DNA of 64,000 nucleotides from Tychonema sp. LEGE 07203 (GCF_015207285.1 NZ_JADEXD010000010.1:1-64000); one strand, 5' to 3'. Numbered from the stretch's first letter, positions 9,005 to 18,402 are shown. The notes: generated by a model not told the origin, from the sequence alone. Numbers and translations are program-made.

Positions 9005-10891
9005 GTGCCAAAATCCAAACAGTCTAACCTAATATCTGCTAAAAAAAATCAACTATTAATGCAGAAGCATCAAAAATCCCACAGGTATTTTAATCTATCT
9101 CTCTATACTTTTGTCATCATCGGTTCCCTGATGGCAACTGGCTACATTTTTCCCATTGGCGGCAATTTTCCCGAAGTGCCACCAATTGAATTTATGCTAA
9201 ATCCTGAACTGTACAAAAACGATTATTACGTTCAGGAAATGGTTAAGTTTAATCCCCGATACTACTATTATTATATCATCTATTTATTAGCCAACTTCGG
9301 AACAAGCATTCCCCTAGCACATTTTATTTATCAATTCCTAGCCTTCGGTTCATTTGTTCTAGCTTGCTACGCAATTATCAAGATTTATACTGATTCCAAA
9401 CTGCCCGCAGCAGCGATGGCTTTTTTATGTATAGCCGCTTCATTTACAGATGTTGGCAACACCCTGATATTTTCCACCAAATCAGTACCCAGTACCTTCG
9501 CGATGGCCTTCGCAATTTGGGGAATTTACTTTAGTGTGCGTCAAAAATGGTTGACAGGATATTTCTTTTTTGGACTGGCTTGTTTGCTGCAATTCTTAGT
9601 TGGTTTGTTACCAGGATTGATGATGGTTCCCGTTTTAATGATTGAATCTGTAAGGCGGCGGAAGTTCAAAACATTGATTTTGTCGATCGCACTTTTAGCC
9701 ACAATGGCAAGTATAGTATACGTACCCATGTTATTAACAGGTACTACGAGCACTCACACTATCGACAACGCCGAGTTTGTCTTCATTCACACCCAAGTCC
9801 GCAATCCCCACCACATCCTCCCGTCAAGTTGGGCTGTCGGGAATTGGTTCAACTTTATCTGTTTTATTCTGGGCGGCTTGCTTTGCATCAAAAAAACAAA
9901 TTTAATCCCAAAAAAAGACAAAATAAATTTTTACGTAATTCTCGGAACCTCAATTTTTGCACTATTCCTAAATTACATATTTGTGGAAGTTTACCCCCAG
10001 GCTTTTATTGCCAAACTACAACTAGCTAGAACAGTACCTTTCGCTCAAATAATTATATTTCTTGCTGTTGCTTTGACGCTAGATGAAGTTGACCCGCAAA
10101 AACAAGCACCTGTTAGCTTGCTAATACTCTCTGTAATGACTTTGCCTTTTCGAGGTATCATTTTCTTAGGATTAGCAATTTGGCAAAATAAAAACTACAT
10201 ACTTCCCCAAAAATACAATATATTGTTGTGGATTTTGGCAGTAGGAACCTTTGTTTTTAGCTTAACATATCCGCCGACTGATTCCTGGGAAATAATAGGC
10301 GATCGAATAATCACCCTCCCAGTCTTTTTCTCAATCCTCGCTTTTCCATTCATCCTCCAAAAAACATCATTTGCTACATCTATAAAACAGACTATAACTC
10401 ATATTTTAGCTTTGCTAGCCACTGCAATTTTAGTTCTGGGAGTAGCCGAAATTTTACCAAAACCCATATTAAATGTATTTCAAACAAGAATTAATATCAA
10501 TGCCGTTCCCACGGACGATTTAAGCCGGTTAGCCTTGCGATTTTCGCAACTTAGCAGCCCAGACGCACTCGTATTAATTCCACCATCAGTTACCAGTTTC
10601 CAATTTTTATCCCAAAGAGCGATTGTCGTCAACTTCAAGAACTTTCCTTTTACCGACAAAGGCATCAAACAGTGGAAAAATCGCATGGAAGATATTTTAG
10701 GAGTTCCCTTAAACCCGCAAATGATTTGGGGAGGAAAAAACTTATTCATCCGCCGCAGCAGTACGGATTTAGTCAAAGTAGCCCTAAACTATCATGCCGA
10801 TTATATCCTGACTCGCAGCGATTGGCATCCAAATATTGACGGACAAATAGTAGATAGACAAGGTAAATGGATTATATTTAAAATCAGGTAG
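9005..10891 (+). CDS. Polytopic membrane protein of the glycan island, function unknown
   Basis: It has about 11-12 hydrophobic segments and a C-terminal soluble region. The first loop contains acidic and Tyr-rich residues (FMLNPELYKNDYYVQEMV and a run of five Tyr). The C-terminus has YHADYILTRSDWHPN, resembling the tail of large cyanobacterial membrane proteins near polysaccharide genes. It lies 50 bp after the preceding membrane protein and is probably in the same operon. The start is uncertain: GTG at 9005 follows a purine-rich AAGAGA, while an ATG at 9059 would remove 18 Lys/Ser-rich residues. A transport or GT-C role is possible but not shown. Confidence 0.6.
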   Translation: MPKSKQSNLISAKKNQLLMQKHQKSHRYFNLSLYTFVIIGSLMATGYIFPIGGNFPEVPPIEFMLNPELYKNDYYVQEMVKFNPRYYYYYIIYLLANFGTSIPLAHFIYQFLAFGSFVLACYAIIKIYTDSKLPAAAMAFLCIAASFTDVGNTLIFSTKSVPSTFAMAFAIWGIYFSVRQKWLTGYFFFGLACLLQFLVGLLPGLMMVPVLMIESVRRRKFKTLILSIALLATMASIVYVPMLLTGTTSTHTIDNAEFVFIHTQVRNPHHILPSSWAVGNWFNFICFILGGLLCIKKTNLIPKKDKINFYVILGTSIFALFLNYIFVEVYPQAFIAKLQLARTVPFAQIIIFLAVALTLDEVDPQKQAPVSLLILSVMTLPFRGIIFLGLAIWQNKNYILPQKYNILLWILAVGTFVFSLTYPPTDSWEIIGDRIITLPVFFSILAFPFILQKTSFATSIKQTITHILALLATAILVLGVAEILPKPILNVFQTRININAVPTDDLSRLALRFSQLSSPDALVLIPPSVTSFQFLSQRAIVVNFKNFPFTDKGIKQWKNRMEDILGVPLNPQMIWGGKNLFIRRSSTDLVKVALNYHADYILTRSDWHPNIDGQIVDRQGKWIIFKIR

Positions 10892-11003
10892 CGGACAGGG
10901 CGGGTTTTTGAGATTGTCAATTATTGGCAAATATTGTTGGTTAACCCGCTCCTACCACAAACACATCTGCGTTAATCTGTGTTTATCTCCCCGACATCTG
11001 CGG

Positions 11004-11978
11004 TTAAACATCAAAACCCGAATCATCAATAATTTCACAAATCTGCTTGTCCACATAATCAGCAGCCACATTCCGCGCAATCAACTCAGCCAAAATGCCC
11101 AAAGATATCAACTGTACCGACAGAATTGTACACAAAATCCCAAAAAATAACAAAGGTCGATTGCCGATCGGCCCTAAATTCATCCCCGCCAAATTCAGAA
11201 ACCAAATAACAATCAAATAACCAAGCGAAATACTTCCCACCAAGCCAAAAGACAATCCCAATCCCCCAAACAAATGACCGGGTTTGTGCAAATAGTGCGT
11301 TGTGGCTAACACCGTCAACAAATCAATAAAACCCCGCGCATAACGTTCCCAACCATAATTAGATTTTCCATGTTTTCGCGGATGGTGTTCGACAACTACT
11401 TCGCCAATTTTAAATCCTAAATTGTTTGCTAAAGCAGGAATGTAGCGGTGCAATTCTCCGTACAATTTAATCGAGTGCAAAACTTCGCGGCGGTAAGCTT
11501 TGAAACCGCAATTCATATCGTGCATTTTTACCCCAGTCATCAAACACGCAACGGCATTAAACAGCTTGGAAGGTAAGGTTTTAGAAAGCGGGTCGTTCCG
11601 CTGTTTGCGCCAACCGGAAACTAAATCAAATCCCGATTTTAAACTCTCTAAGAATTTGGGAATTTCGGTGGGGTCGTCCTGCAAATCGGCATCGAGAGTA
11701 AAGATAATTCTCCCTGCTGCATTGCGAAACCCTGCTGAAAGTGCGGCCGATTTACCGAAGTTGCGGCGCATTTTAATTGCTTTAATTAGTTTGGGATGTT
11801 GGCTGGCTAAATCTGCAATTTCTCGCCAAGAAGCGTCGCGGCTGCCGTCGTCTATGAAAATGACTTCGTAACTGTTAATTCCGGTTTGGGACATGACAAT
11901 TTGGATCTTTTCAAACAGCAATTTGAGGGTGGCTTCTTCGTTGTGAACTGGAATTACGAAACTGAGGTTTTTTGACAT
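11004..11978 (-). CDS. GtrB/DPM1-like family 2 glycosyltransferase
   Basis: The enzyme probably transfers a sugar from a nucleotide donor to undecaprenyl phosphate on the cytoplasmic face. The N-terminal GT2 fold shows VIPVHNEE (residues ~8-15), FIDDGSRD and the metal-binding TLDADLQDDP. The acceptor-side segment NCGFKAYRREVL is typical of bacterial dolichyl-phosphate-mannose-synthase-like enzymes. Two C-terminal hydrophobic helices (about residues 230-255 and 270-300) match GtrB and ArnC. The gene converges on the upstream membrane protein (113-bp gap) and is co-directional with the polytopic protein at 12071, a likely partner that would use the lipid-linked sugar. Confidence 0.88.
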   Translation of the reverse strand: MSKNLSFVIPVHNEEATLKLLFEKIQIVMSQTGINSYEVIFIDDGSRDASWREIADLASQHPKLIKAIKMRRNFGKSAALSAGFRNAAGRIIFTLDADLQDDPTEIPKFLESLKSGFDLVSGWRKQRNDPLSKTLPSKLFNAVACLMTGVKMHDMNCGFKAYRREVLHSIKLYGELHRYIPALANNLGFKIGEVVVEHHPRKHGKSNYGWERYARGFIDLLTVLATTHYLHKPGHLFGGLGLSFGLVGSISLGYLIVIWFLNLAGMNLGPIGNRPLLFFGILCTILSVQLISLGILAELIARNVAADYVDKQICEIIDDSGFDV

Positions 11979-12022
11979 AAAGCTCTTCTATTTCATTTGT
12001 GTTGTAAATGAGATTTTTTTAT

Positions 12023-12054
12023 TAACCGCAGAGGGCGCAGAGGGCGCAGAGAAG
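12023..12054. repeat. AACCGCAGAGGGCGCAGAG dispersed repeat
   Basis: The element contains two GAGGGCGCA units and a following purine tail. Near-identical copies lie at 37828-37860 and 57753-57785. All three are intergenic. Confidence 0.7.
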
Positions 12055-12070
12055 GAGAAAGAGAGGTGTT

Positions 12071-13849
12071 TTAGTTTTTATCGAGAACTTGGGAGTTTCG
12101 CAAAGCTACCCAGCCTTGACGGTTTTTAAATGAGGTATAGGCTGTCAATAATGTATCTGTTGGCGATGTTTGAATGTATCCTCTCCAAGCTGCGAATTCG
12201 TAGGAAGGGCCAAATAATTTAACTAAGTCTGGGCGCGGAAATCCTGACACGGCGAAACCTCGAACGACATTTTCTTGGTTGAGAATGGCAATACATTTTA
12301 CATTGTTTTCGGGGTCTCCCACCCAGCCAATTACTCTGGCTGCTTGAGGTGCGAGTTTGGTAACACTATCAAAATATCCGGGTACTCCGTCTTTGGGCGC
12401 TGAGAGTAAATTGGGAGCGATTTTTGTGTCTAATGCTGCACAGAAGTTGTGTTTTTTGATGTTGCGATTGAAAGGAACTAAGTTGTTAGTTTTTAATGCG
12501 TCGATTAATCCGACAAATGCGGCAGGTTTGTTGCCTACTTTGTCTTTAATTAATGTTACGTCGGTGATGCCTAATTGCAAGGAAAGTGCTACTAGCGGTT
12601 GATAGGTTGCTCTGCGGGCGATCGCCATTGCAGTTTCGCCTCCCACCCCGTACATTAAAATAACGGCGGCTGTGGTGACTGCAAACAGCGGTATCAGCCA
12701 ACGTCCTTGAATTCTCGGTGCCGGCTGAAACTCCCGCACGCACAAGACTGCGAGAACAATTGTGCTCATCCAAAACAAGGCTGGGAGTGTCGCGTAGCGG
12801 GAAGCGGTGGCCTGTTCGATGCCAAATCCCGATCGGCTAACAGCGGCCATTAACGCCGTTTCCAGCGCGTACAATTGGATTGACAGCCAAGGCAGCCAAT
12901 TTAGGCGCTCTACTTTTTTTACAAATAGCCAATAACTGATAAAACCCGTTACAGCAATCAAACCAATTATACCAAAAATTGATGCGATAATCACATCTTC
13001 GCTAAAAATTCCACCGAGATAAATCGGAATATATTCGAGAGCTTTCAGCGGGTTAACTTTAGTTAAAGAAGGGTGATTTGCTGGAGTTTTATAAGTTAAG
13101 AAATAAAGACCCACCACTGCAATCGAAGCACCGAAATACCAATAAGTTATTCGCCGAGGAAACCGCAACACAACCGCCGCAGCACACAATATCGGCCACA
13201 AACCCAAAGGAGTGCTGTAACTAACACAGCCTAAAATTCCAAACACAATACTACCAATTACCCAGTTATTTGGTTTCCATCCCTCGTTTCCAGGCTCTGC
13301 AGGGGAATGAATATTCAGGGGTTGCGCCTCTTTTTTTTCTGACAAAAGCTTCGCATAAATTTGCAAACAAAATATTGAACAAATTACAAATAAATTAGCA
13401 ATTATCCAGTGAACACCGCTGAATCCCCGCATCCAATTGTGAGCTGCAGCCGGAGTAAAACTAAAAATAGAAATACTAAGTACGAGGGAAATAAATTGCA
13501 GAGGTTCGCGCCTCAAATTTAATGGCAGCAAAGCAATTAATACGTGGCACTGAATCAAAGCTAAAAACCAGGCAACTAAGCACAAACCAATATTTGAGCC
13601 TTTCGTGACAGCGATATTCAAAGCATAGATAATTGCCGGAATCAAGACAAAATGCTCGTTCGCCCGAAATATCCAATTAAAAGGATTTGTTGAGAAACCG
13701 CTTACTCCATAAAAATTCCATGTCATCCACCAATAATCAAAATTAGACAAGTCTCCCGCTTGCGATATCAGGTACAAAATATAGGAGGCTGGTATCAAAA
13801 TCGCGATAACTGATGCCGCAATTAAAATAGATTTTTGTTTTAATTTCAT
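12071..13849 (-). CDS. Polytopic membrane protein, paralogue of the one at 25796-27565
   Basis: About 11 hydrophobic helices fill the first two thirds, followed by a ~170-residue soluble tail. The loop after the first helix has acidic and aromatic residues and a later NEHF motif, suggestive of GT-C-type membrane glycosyltransferases. It shares ordered landmarks with the gene at 25796-27565: an NEHF/NHRI loop, an R-x-x-FG-x-x-QA-x-x-SRY-x-T segment, and a soluble tail with GYFD/GYLD and GW-x-x-x-PEN. It lies ~90 bp upstream of the GtrB-like gene on the same strand, which fits a flippase or transferase partner. The exact function is unknown. Confidence 0.65.
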   Translation of the reverse strand: MKLKQKSILIAASVIAILIPASYILYLISQAGDLSNFDYWWMTWNFYGVSGFSTNPFNWIFRANEHFVLIPAIIYALNIAVTKGSNIGLCLVAWFLALIQCHVLIALLPLNLRREPLQFISLVLSISIFSFTPAAAHNWMRGFSGVHWIIANLFVICSIFCLQIYAKLLSEKKEAQPLNIHSPAEPGNEGWKPNNWVIGSIVFGILGCVSYSTPLGLWPILCAAAVVLRFPRRITYWYFGASIAVVGLYFLTYKTPANHPSLTKVNPLKALEYIPIYLGGIFSEDVIIASIFGIIGLIAVTGFISYWLFVKKVERLNWLPWLSIQLYALETALMAAVSRSGFGIEQATASRYATLPALFWMSTIVLAVLCVREFQPAPRIQGRWLIPLFAVTTAAVILMYGVGGETAMAIARRATYQPLVALSLQLGITDVTLIKDKVGNKPAAFVGLIDALKTNNLVPFNRNIKKHNFCAALDTKIAPNLLSAPKDGVPGYFDSVTKLAPQAARVIGWVGDPENNVKCIAILNQENVVRGFAVSGFPRPDLVKLFGPSYEFAAWRGYIQTSPTDTLLTAYTSFKNRQGWVALRNSQVLDKN

Positions 13850-13993
13850 GGATTTGGGGAAGATTTTTAATTGATGGGGCAGGTTTTGCTCAATAAAGTT
13901 CAGTTAAGCCAGATTCCCCTAGATGCTGTACAGCTTGCAACAGATAATTTATGAACAAAACCCGCCCTCGCGTTTTGAGGTTTACTCAGTTTT

Positions 13994-14866
13994 TTATTTG
14001 ACTTCTTTTGCCAGCATTTGTCTGAGCCCTTGCCGCCAGTGGGGAGGATGCGCGCCCAGAAGTGCTGATATTTTCACCGTAGAGAGAACCGAAAATGCGG
14101 GACGTTTTGCTGGTGTTGGATACTCGGCGGTAGTGATGGGAATTACGCGCTTAATTTTGAGGGAAAAGCCGAGTTTTTCTGCTTCTTCAAAAATGGCGAT
14201 CGCAAAATCGTACCAACTACAAACTCCGCTGTTAGTATAGTGGTAAGTTCCAAAAGTTTCTGGCCCAAGGAGAGGGATAATTTGGGCAGTCGCAGCCCCC
14301 AAATCGGCCGTCCAAGTTGGACTGCCGATCTGATCTGCTACTACTCTAATTTCTTCTCTTTCCTTTCCCAACCTCAGCATAGTTTTGACAAAATTACCTT
14401 TGCCGCCGTTGCCGTAAACCCAGGCGGTTCTAATAATAATATGTCGGTTTCCCGCTTGCCGAATTGCTTCCTCGCCTGCTAATTTTGACTTGCCGTAAGT
14501 TCCCAGCGGGTTGGTATAATCTGTTTCGAGATAAGCAGAACCGCTGCTGCCGTCAAATACGTAATCGGTGGAAAAGTGAATCAAAGTTGCTCCCAGTTTT
14601 TCGCATTCTTCTGCGAAAATTCCCGGTGCAATGCCGTTGACTGTTTGTGCTAATTCTGGTTCGCTTTCGGCTTTGTCTACCGCAGTATAAGCGCCGGAAT
14701 TGATAACCAAATCTGGTTGGATTTCTGCCATTGCTTGGCGGATGGTTTCGGGTTGGGACAAATCGACGCGAGTGCGATCGACCGCAATAACCTCTCCCGA
14801 AGATAATAAAATCGCCTGCAATTCTTGAGCTAGCTGTCCGCTGCCGCCTGCGAGTAAAATTTTCAC
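13994..14866 (-). CDS. rfbD: dTDP-4-dehydrorhamnose reductase
   Basis: It catalyses the last step of dTDP-L-rhamnose synthesis, the NADPH-dependent reduction of dTDP-4-dehydro-L-rhamnose. The N-terminal nucleotide-binding motif GGSGQLAQEL, the VINSGAYTAVDKAE segment, FSTDYVFDG and the active-site TYGKSKLAGE are all as expected for RfbD/RmlD. At 290 residues it has the normal length. It starts 2 bp after the end of rfbC and is surely co-transcribed with it. rfbA and rfbB are not in this window. Confidence 0.96.
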   Translation of the reverse strand: MKILLAGGSGQLAQELQAILLSSGEVIAVDRTRVDLSQPETIRQAMAEIQPDLVINSGAYTAVDKAESEPELAQTVNGIAPGIFAEECEKLGATLIHFSTDYVFDGSSGSAYLETDYTNPLGTYGKSKLAGEEAIRQAGNRHIIIRTAWVYGNGGKGNFVKTMLRLGKEREEIRVVADQIGSPTWTADLGAATAQIIPLLGPETFGTYHYTNSGVCSWYDFAIAIFEEAEKLGFSLKIKRVIPITTAEYPTPAKRPAFSVLSTVKISALLGAHPPHWRQGLRQMLAKEVK

Positions 14867-14868
14867 GA

Positions 14869-15414
14869 TTAAAACACTTGAGCTTTTTTCAACGTTTGTC
14901 CGGCTTTGTCTTTAGCTGATAAGATTGGTTGGGCACCATCTAGCGGCCAGTCGATCGCCAAATCAGCGTCATTCCATACAATACACCGTTCGTGTCCGGG
15001 TGCATAGTAATCTGTAGTTTTGTACAAAACTTCAGCAATGTCCGACACTACTAAAAAACCGTGAGCAAAACCTGCGGGCACCCAAAGTTGCCGTTTATTT
15101 TCTGCACTCAACAAACAGCCTACGGACTTCCCAAAAGTCGGCGAACTTTTTCTGATATCCACCGCTACGTCAAATATTTCGCCCGCAATTACCCGCAGCA
15201 ATTTACCTTGAGGTTGCTGCATTTGGTAGTGCAAACCGCGCAGGACATTTTTAGAAGACTTGGAATGATTGTCTTGAACAAATTCTGTCGTTACGCCTGT
15301 TTTTTCTACGAAAGCTTGGTGATTGAAACTCTCGAAAAAGAAACCGCGATCGTCTCCAAAAATTTTCGGCTCAATTATCAAAACTTCAGGTATTTCGGTA
15401 GATATAACGTTCAT
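14869..15414 (-). CDS. rfbC: dTDP-4-dehydrorhamnose 3,5-epimerase
   Basis: It epimerises dTDP-4-dehydro-6-deoxy-glucose at C3 and C5 before reduction by RfbD. The cupin-like protein has the family marks FGDDRGFFFES, QDNHSKSSKNVLRGLHYQ (containing the catalytic His) and WVPAGFAHGFLV. Its 181 residues are normal for the family. It is the first gene of an rfbCD pair and is divergent from the methyltransferase at 15465. The ~50-bp spacer between them must hold both start signals. Confidence 0.96.
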   Translation of the reverse strand: MNVISTEIPEVLIIEPKIFGDDRGFFFESFNHQAFVEKTGVTTEFVQDNHSKSSKNVLRGLHYQMQQPQGKLLRVIAGEIFDVAVDIRKSSPTFGKSVGCLLSAENKRQLWVPAGFAHGFLVVSDIAEVLYKTTDYYAPGHERCIVWNDADLAIDWPLDGAQPILSAKDKAGQTLKKAQVF

Positions 15415-15464
15415 AGTTGCCTGTATCGCGTGATAAACTCATATTCAGTCTATGGTATTTTACT

Positions 15465-16133
15465 ATGAAAACTGACACATATCTCAAAAAATTGTACGCC
15501 AACCGATTTGATTCCCGACAAATGCAAGCCAAGGTGGCACTCTGGAAAGTTCTAATTGATGAGTTTTTACAAAATTATGTTCCTCCAGAGTCAGCCGTTT
15601 TAGATATTGGCGGCGGATATTGCGAGTTTATCAATCAAATTCGGGCTGACCAAAAATGTTTGATCGATCTCAATCCTGATTCAAAGTTATTTGCAAATTC
15701 CAATGTAAAAATACTGAATATCGATGTTTTGAACTGTGGAGATAAATCCGTTTTTGCCGAACAATTTGACCGGATATTTATCTCTAATTTTTTTGAACAT
15801 CTCCGCAACAAAGAAGAACTTGTAGAAATTATCTCGTTTTGCTTTGATGCGCTGAAGCCCAGCGGCTCACTTTTGGTGATTCAGCCTAATTTTAAATACT
15901 CTTACAAAGAATACTACGATTTTATCGACCATCAATTACCGATTACGCACTTATCGTTGCAAGAGCTTTTACAAACTGTGGGGTTTAAAGTTGAGGAAAT
16001 GATACCGAGATTTTTACCGTTTTCAACGAAAGGGCGCCCGGCCTCACCGCTGCTGTTAAAGATTTACTTAAAACTGCCTTTTTTGTGGCGGTTTTTGGGC
16101 GGGCAAATGTTTATTAAGGCCTCTAAGATATAA
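15465..16133 (+). CDS. SAM-dependent class I methyltransferase
   Basis: The SAM-binding motif I appears as VLDIGGGYCEFI, followed by an acidic LIDLNPD at the end of the second strand and FDRIFISNFFEHL as the motif IV region; a Methyltransf_11/23-type fold is likely. The substrate cannot be read from sequence. The neighbouring rhamnose and glycan genes make a sugar or lipid-linked acceptor plausible. The TTG 48 bp upstream would overlap the rfbC start region, so the ATG at 15465 was chosen. Confidence 0.82.
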   Translation: MKTDTYLKKLYANRFDSRQMQAKVALWKVLIDEFLQNYVPPESAVLDIGGGYCEFINQIRADQKCLIDLNPDSKLFANSNVKILNIDVLNCGDKSVFAEQFDRIFISNFFEHLRNKEELVEIISFCFDALKPSGSLLVIQPNFKYSYKEYYDFIDHQLPITHLSLQELLQTVGFKVEEMIPRFLPFSTKGRPASPLLLKIYLKLPFLWRFLGGQMFIKASKI

Positions 16134-16141
16134 CTTATAAT

Positions 16142-16192
16142 AGTCGGCGGTTGAAACCGCACCTACACAAACGATGTCGGCCTGCGCCGACT
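16142..16192. terminator. Hairpin repeat between convergent genes, likely bidirectional terminator
   Basis: The arms AGTCGGCG and CGCCGACT close a ~35-bp loop, which itself contains the inner palindrome GCGGTTGAAACCGC. The same core (GGCGGTTGAAACCGC, then ACAAACGATGTCGGCC) recurs at 48776-48897, so it is a dispersed element used in a terminator position. It lies between a plus-strand methyltransferase and a minus-strand Uma2 gene. Confidence 0.55.
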
Positions 16193-16204
16193 GAAGAAAA
16201 TAGC

Positions 16205-16753
16205 TCATTTTAATAATTCATCAACGGGAATGCTAAAACCAGGCAAAACAATTTGAGTTTTCACAACTTCCCCAGCAATAAAGATAATTCTGGTTTGTTT
16301 TGTTACTACAATAACCCATTGGTTTTCGGGATATACCAGCCAAACTTCCTCACTTCCCGATTCTAAATATTCCGTAGCTTTAGCAATTACATCTTCCGCT
16401 AAATCTGTTGGCGAAACAATTTCAGCACATAAAGGAAAACTTTGCGGCAGAACTTTGAGATTGCCAAATTGTGCTGCCAATTCTGGGGGAAGGTAGGCAA
16501 CATCAGGATAGCGTCCTTGCTGCTTTGTGCGGCAGGGAACGTCTGTATAAACCTCTCCTCCCTGTCCGCTGGACTCTTTGTAGTTTCTCCAACAAAAGTA
16601 AAGATTTCCTTGTACCCTACTATGCTTGAGAGTCATGCCATTTTTCTCCAATAATTCGCCATCAACCCACTCTTGGAGATCCGGTGGATTTTCCATCCAT
16701 GCTTCTAGAGAGTAGGTTTTTGATGCCGGGGCGACAACTGTAGAAGTTACCAT
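16205..16753 (-). CDS. Uma2 family putative nuclease
   Basis: This is a PD-(D/E)XK-like protein of the Uma2 (DUF820) family, hugely expanded in cyanobacteria. Visible marks are the N-terminal WMENPPDLQEWVDGELLE, the core acidic PDVAYLPPE, CAEIVSPTD, and KATEYLESGSEEVWLVYP, which holds the expected Lys and Glu. Length (182 residues) is typical. The biological role of these proteins is not settled. It is convergent with the methyltransferase and is one of four Uma2 genes in this window. Confidence 0.88.
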   Translation of the reverse strand: MVTSTVVAPASKTYSLEAWMENPPDLQEWVDGELLEKNGMTLKHSRVQGNLYFCWRNYKESSGQGGEVYTDVPCRTKQQGRYPDVAYLPPELAAQFGNLKVLPQSFPLCAEIVSPTDLAEDVIAKATEYLESGSEEVWLVYPENQWVIVVTKQTRIIFIAGEVVKTQIVLPGFSIPVDELLK

Positions 16754-16917
16754 TTTTCGGTTCTCCGTGTGGAACTTTTTTTATATGATATCAGATACGA
16801 TCGCCCTTTATGCCTGTAACTTCCAAGTGTTATCATAAAAACAACGAAGCCTCAAGCATTTCGGACTTTGGGCAATTAAAATAAAACCGCTATAAAAAGA
16901 TAGGTTTGAGGACAAAA

Positions 16918-17523
16918 ATGATGACACAAATTAAATCTGCCACCGCCCTTGCAATCAATATTCCACCAACACTAACGCTGACTGTCACCCGCGAACAGTT
17001 CATCGAATTGGCGATCGCAAATCGGGAGTTACAACTAGAACGCACAGCAACAGGAGAATTAATCGTGAACCCACCAACAGGCGGCGAAACAGGATATAGA
17101 AATCTGGATATAGAAGGACAACTCTGGCTGTGGAATCAGAGAACTAAACTCGGTAAAGCATTTAATTCTTCTACTGGTTTTCACTTGCCAAATGGGGCAG
17201 ATCGCTCTCCTGATGCGTCTTGGGTGCTTCAAGAAAGGTGGGATACACTTACTCCAGAAGAAAAAGAAGGCTTTCTTCCCTTAAGTCCTGATTTCGTGGT
17301 GGAACTCCGTTCTAAAAGTGACAATATGAAGCCGCTGCGAGATAAAATGAAAGAATATATGGACAACCAGGTGCGTTTAGGTTGGTTGATCGATCGGAAA
17401 AACCGAAAGGTTGAGATTTACAGGCTAAATCGAGAAGTGGAAGTGCTGGACAATCCTGCAACTTTGTCGGGTGAAGATGTGTTGCCGGGGTTTGTCTTGG
17501 ATTTGGCGGAAGTTTGGGCGTGA
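16918..17523 (+). CDS. Uma2 family putative nuclease
   Basis: Uma2 marks are the ITREQF-like start of the fold (TVTREQFIEL), the acidic RSPDASWVLQERW, VVELRSKSD and KMKEYMDNQVRLGWLIDRKNRKVEIYR. The translation start is set at the ATG at 16918, which has a TTGAGG six bases upstream; an in-frame TTG at 16906 is part of that ribosome-binding stretch. It is divergently placed from the Uma2 gene at 16205-16753 but not closely similar to it, so the two are not a recent duplication. Confidence 0.88.
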   Translation: MMTQIKSATALAINIPPTLTLTVTREQFIELAIANRELQLERTATGELIVNPPTGGETGYRNLDIEGQLWLWNQRTKLGKAFNSSTGFHLPNGADRSPDASWVLQERWDTLTPEEKEGFLPLSPDFVVELRSKSDNMKPLRDKMKEYMDNQVRLGWLIDRKNRKVEIYRLNREVEVLDNPATLSGEDVLPGFVLDLAEVWA

Positions 17524-17558
17524 AGTGCGATCGCCCTTAATATTATAGCTGAACAGAT

Positions 17559-18062
17559 TTATGAAATTAGGCAGAAACCGGGTTTTTGGAAAAATCTCCG
17601 CCGCAGCCTTAAGTCTCCGAAAAACCCGGTTTCTTTAAGTTCGATCGACCTTCTAAAATAACTACCAGCCCAATTTTCTATGATTAAACCTGGAATTCGT
17701 GACAATTCTCTCACGTTATTAGTAACTAAGATAAGTCCCTGGCTAATTGCTTGAGATGCAATCAGCATATCCATCGAACCAACTACGATACCTTGTCGTT
17801 CCAACTGCGATCGAATCTGTCCGTAAGTTTCGGTTGCCCGCTCATCAAAAGGTACAATTTCTAAAGGGATGAGAAATTGATTGAATGCAGCCCGATTTTG
17901 CTCGGTTCGCTGGCTTTTGTAAGCACCGTACTCAAGTTCTGCAATAGTAATAGATGAAATACCTATCTCAGATAGATCGAGTGTCCGAAATTTATCTAAG
18001 ACTTGAGGTGGCTGACGCTTGATGATGTAGATACAGATATTGGTATCCAGTAAAAATTTCAC
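17559..18062 (-). CDS. vapC: VapC-type PIN-domain toxin with repeat-derived tail
   Basis: PIN-domain ribonucleases of the VapC type cleave RNA and are held inactive by a VapB partner. The acidic residues expected in the active site are visible: D6 in LLDTN, E42 in IAELEYG, D98 in SMDML, with Asn rather than Asp at position 116 in VTNN. The normal PIN fold ends near residue 131 (IIENW). The last ~36 residues are encoded by the hairpin repeat at 17571-17647, so the original stop was probably lost when the repeat was inserted. The start overlaps the vapB stop by 4 bp (ATGA), the usual coupled arrangement. Confidence 0.9.
   Translation of the reverse strand: MKFLLDTNICIYIIKRQPPQVLDKFRTLDLSEIGISSITIAELEYGAYKSQRTEQNRAAFNQFLIPLEIVPFDERATETYGQIRSQLERQGIVVGSMDMLIASQAISQGLILVTNNVRELSRIPGLIIENWAGSYFRRSIELKETGFFGDLRLRRRFFQKPGFCLIS
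17571..17647. repeat. AAACCGGGTTT hairpin repeat, copy left of vapBC
   Basis: The inverted arms GCAGAAACCGGGTTTTT and AAAAACCCGGTTTCTTT bracket ATCTCCGCCGCAGCCTTAAG. The copy at 18403-18478 is nearly identical, including the loop and the trailing AAGTTCGATCG, and lies in the same orientation on the other side of vapBC. Read on the minus strand, this copy encodes the VapC C-terminal extension. Confidence 0.85.
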
Positions 18063-18289
18063 TCCAGTTCCTCTCTGAGGTCCAAAGCAGGCTGTTCTCT
18101 AGTTTCCATGAAGTCTTCAGAGAATAGTTTTAAACTATCAAACAAAATTTGCCACGGATTGTCTTTGGAGATTAAAACAACAACGTTACCTATTTTTTTG
18201 ATATAAACTTCGTTATCTTGAAACTGGTATTCTTTCGGTAAAACTACAGTTTGGCGATCGCCCTCGATCGATAATTTAACAGTGTTCAT
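18059..18289 (-). CDS. vapB: VapB-type antitoxin (AbrB/MazE-like)
   Basis: A 76-residue protein starting MNTVKLSIEGDRQTVVLPKE, with the beta-hairpin swapped-AbrB style DNA-binding N-terminus and an acidic Leu/Glu C-terminus that would wrap around the toxin. It lies directly upstream of and overlaps the PIN toxin, which fixes the assignment. A TTG five codons upstream also fits the frame; the ATG at 18289 is preferred. Such antitoxins normally repress their own promoter, but no clear operator is visible here. Confidence 0.88.
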   Translation of the reverse strand: MNTVKLSIEGDRQTVVLPKEYQFQDNEVYIKKIGNVVVLISKDNPWQILFDSLKLFSEDFMETREQPALDLREELE

Positions 18290-18402
18290 TTTAGCAAATC
18301 CCAAAATTCACTACTTATACTTAAGCATATCACAAACAATAGCGATCCCCTCCGCTTCGCTCCGCCCGCAACATCATCCCAGCACTGGTTGATGAAATCA
18401 GT

